Source of the DNA: an uncultured Peptococcaceae bacterium
GTDB lineage: Bacteria; Bacillota; Peptococcia; Peptococcales; Peptococcaceae
Reading direction: 5' to 3'
Length of the DNA: 14,581 nucleotides
Assembly (NCBI GenBank): GCA_958451915.1
Contig: CAUDRX010000041.1
Coordinates: forward strand, 1 to 14,581
Shown: in pieces, positions 14,497-14,581 of the stretch
How positions within the stretch are numbered: position 1 is the first letter of the stretch
Layout: every line of letters starts with the position of its first letter
Made by a program: the position numbers and the translations under genes
The notes under the pieces: generated by a model
The model's input: the letters and a program-made list of their open reading frames with translations, nothing else
What the model was told of the DNA's origin: nothing
The model's database searches: none

Positions 14497-14581
14497 TCGA
14501 TTGTTGGCCTGCCACGTTTTCGTTTTGTGTAGGATTACAATACATGTGTTACAACGAAATAAAATAGAAATGCGGAAACCC

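Overview
The window looks like a chromosomal segment of a low- to mid-GC Bacillota (Firmicute). The evidence is strong GGAGG-type ribosome binding sites, tight gene packing, hairpin/T-run terminators, a lipobox-bearing solute-binding protein, a single-domain ECF sigma factor paired with a short membrane protein, and a metG-tatD pair. The style of the sigma/anti-sigma pair recalls Erysipelotrichia, but that is an impression from memory and not a proven placement. No rRNA, tRNA, CRISPR array, transposase, integrase or phage gene was found.

Region 1 (1-7569, + strand) is the 3' part of a phosphonate-use operon. It holds the end of phnK (5' end outside the window), phnM, phnL and a PHP-family phosphoesterase that fits PhnPP. 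These are followed by a three-gene importer of the putative 2-aminoethylphosphonate type: lipoprotein, ATPase and fused double permease. Genes overlap or are spaced by a few bases, apart from a 62-base gap before the lipoprotein, and the run ends at a strong terminator at 7523-7569. Upstream C-P lyase genes (phnGHIJ) would be expected just outside the left edge. In the inferred pathway the importer brings in a phosphonate, PhnM and the PhnGHIJKL complex turn it into ribosyl phosphonate and cut the C-P bond, and PhnPP takes the cyclic ribose phosphate straight to ribose 5-phosphate and phosphate. That would explain why neither phnP nor phnN is seen here.

Region 2 (about 7600-8862) is a two-gene unit: an ECF-type sigma factor overlapped by a membrane protein that is probably its anti-sigma factor. 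It ends in a long hairpin shared with the convergent next gene.

Region 3 (8863-11562) holds a minus-strand flavoprotein disulfide reductase of uncertain substrate and a divergent plus-strand membrane-anchored SGNH/GDSL hydrolase, with promoters for both in the shared intergenic space. A very long near-perfect hairpin (11491-11562) separates the hydrolase from the convergent metG-tatD unit.

Region 4 (11670-14581, - strand) is methionyl-tRNA synthetase followed by a TatD-family DNase. A consensus promoter lies upstream, and a hairpin with a T-run lies inside the metG leader, which suggests attenuation without a recognisable T-box. No stretch longer than about 300 bases lacks a gene.
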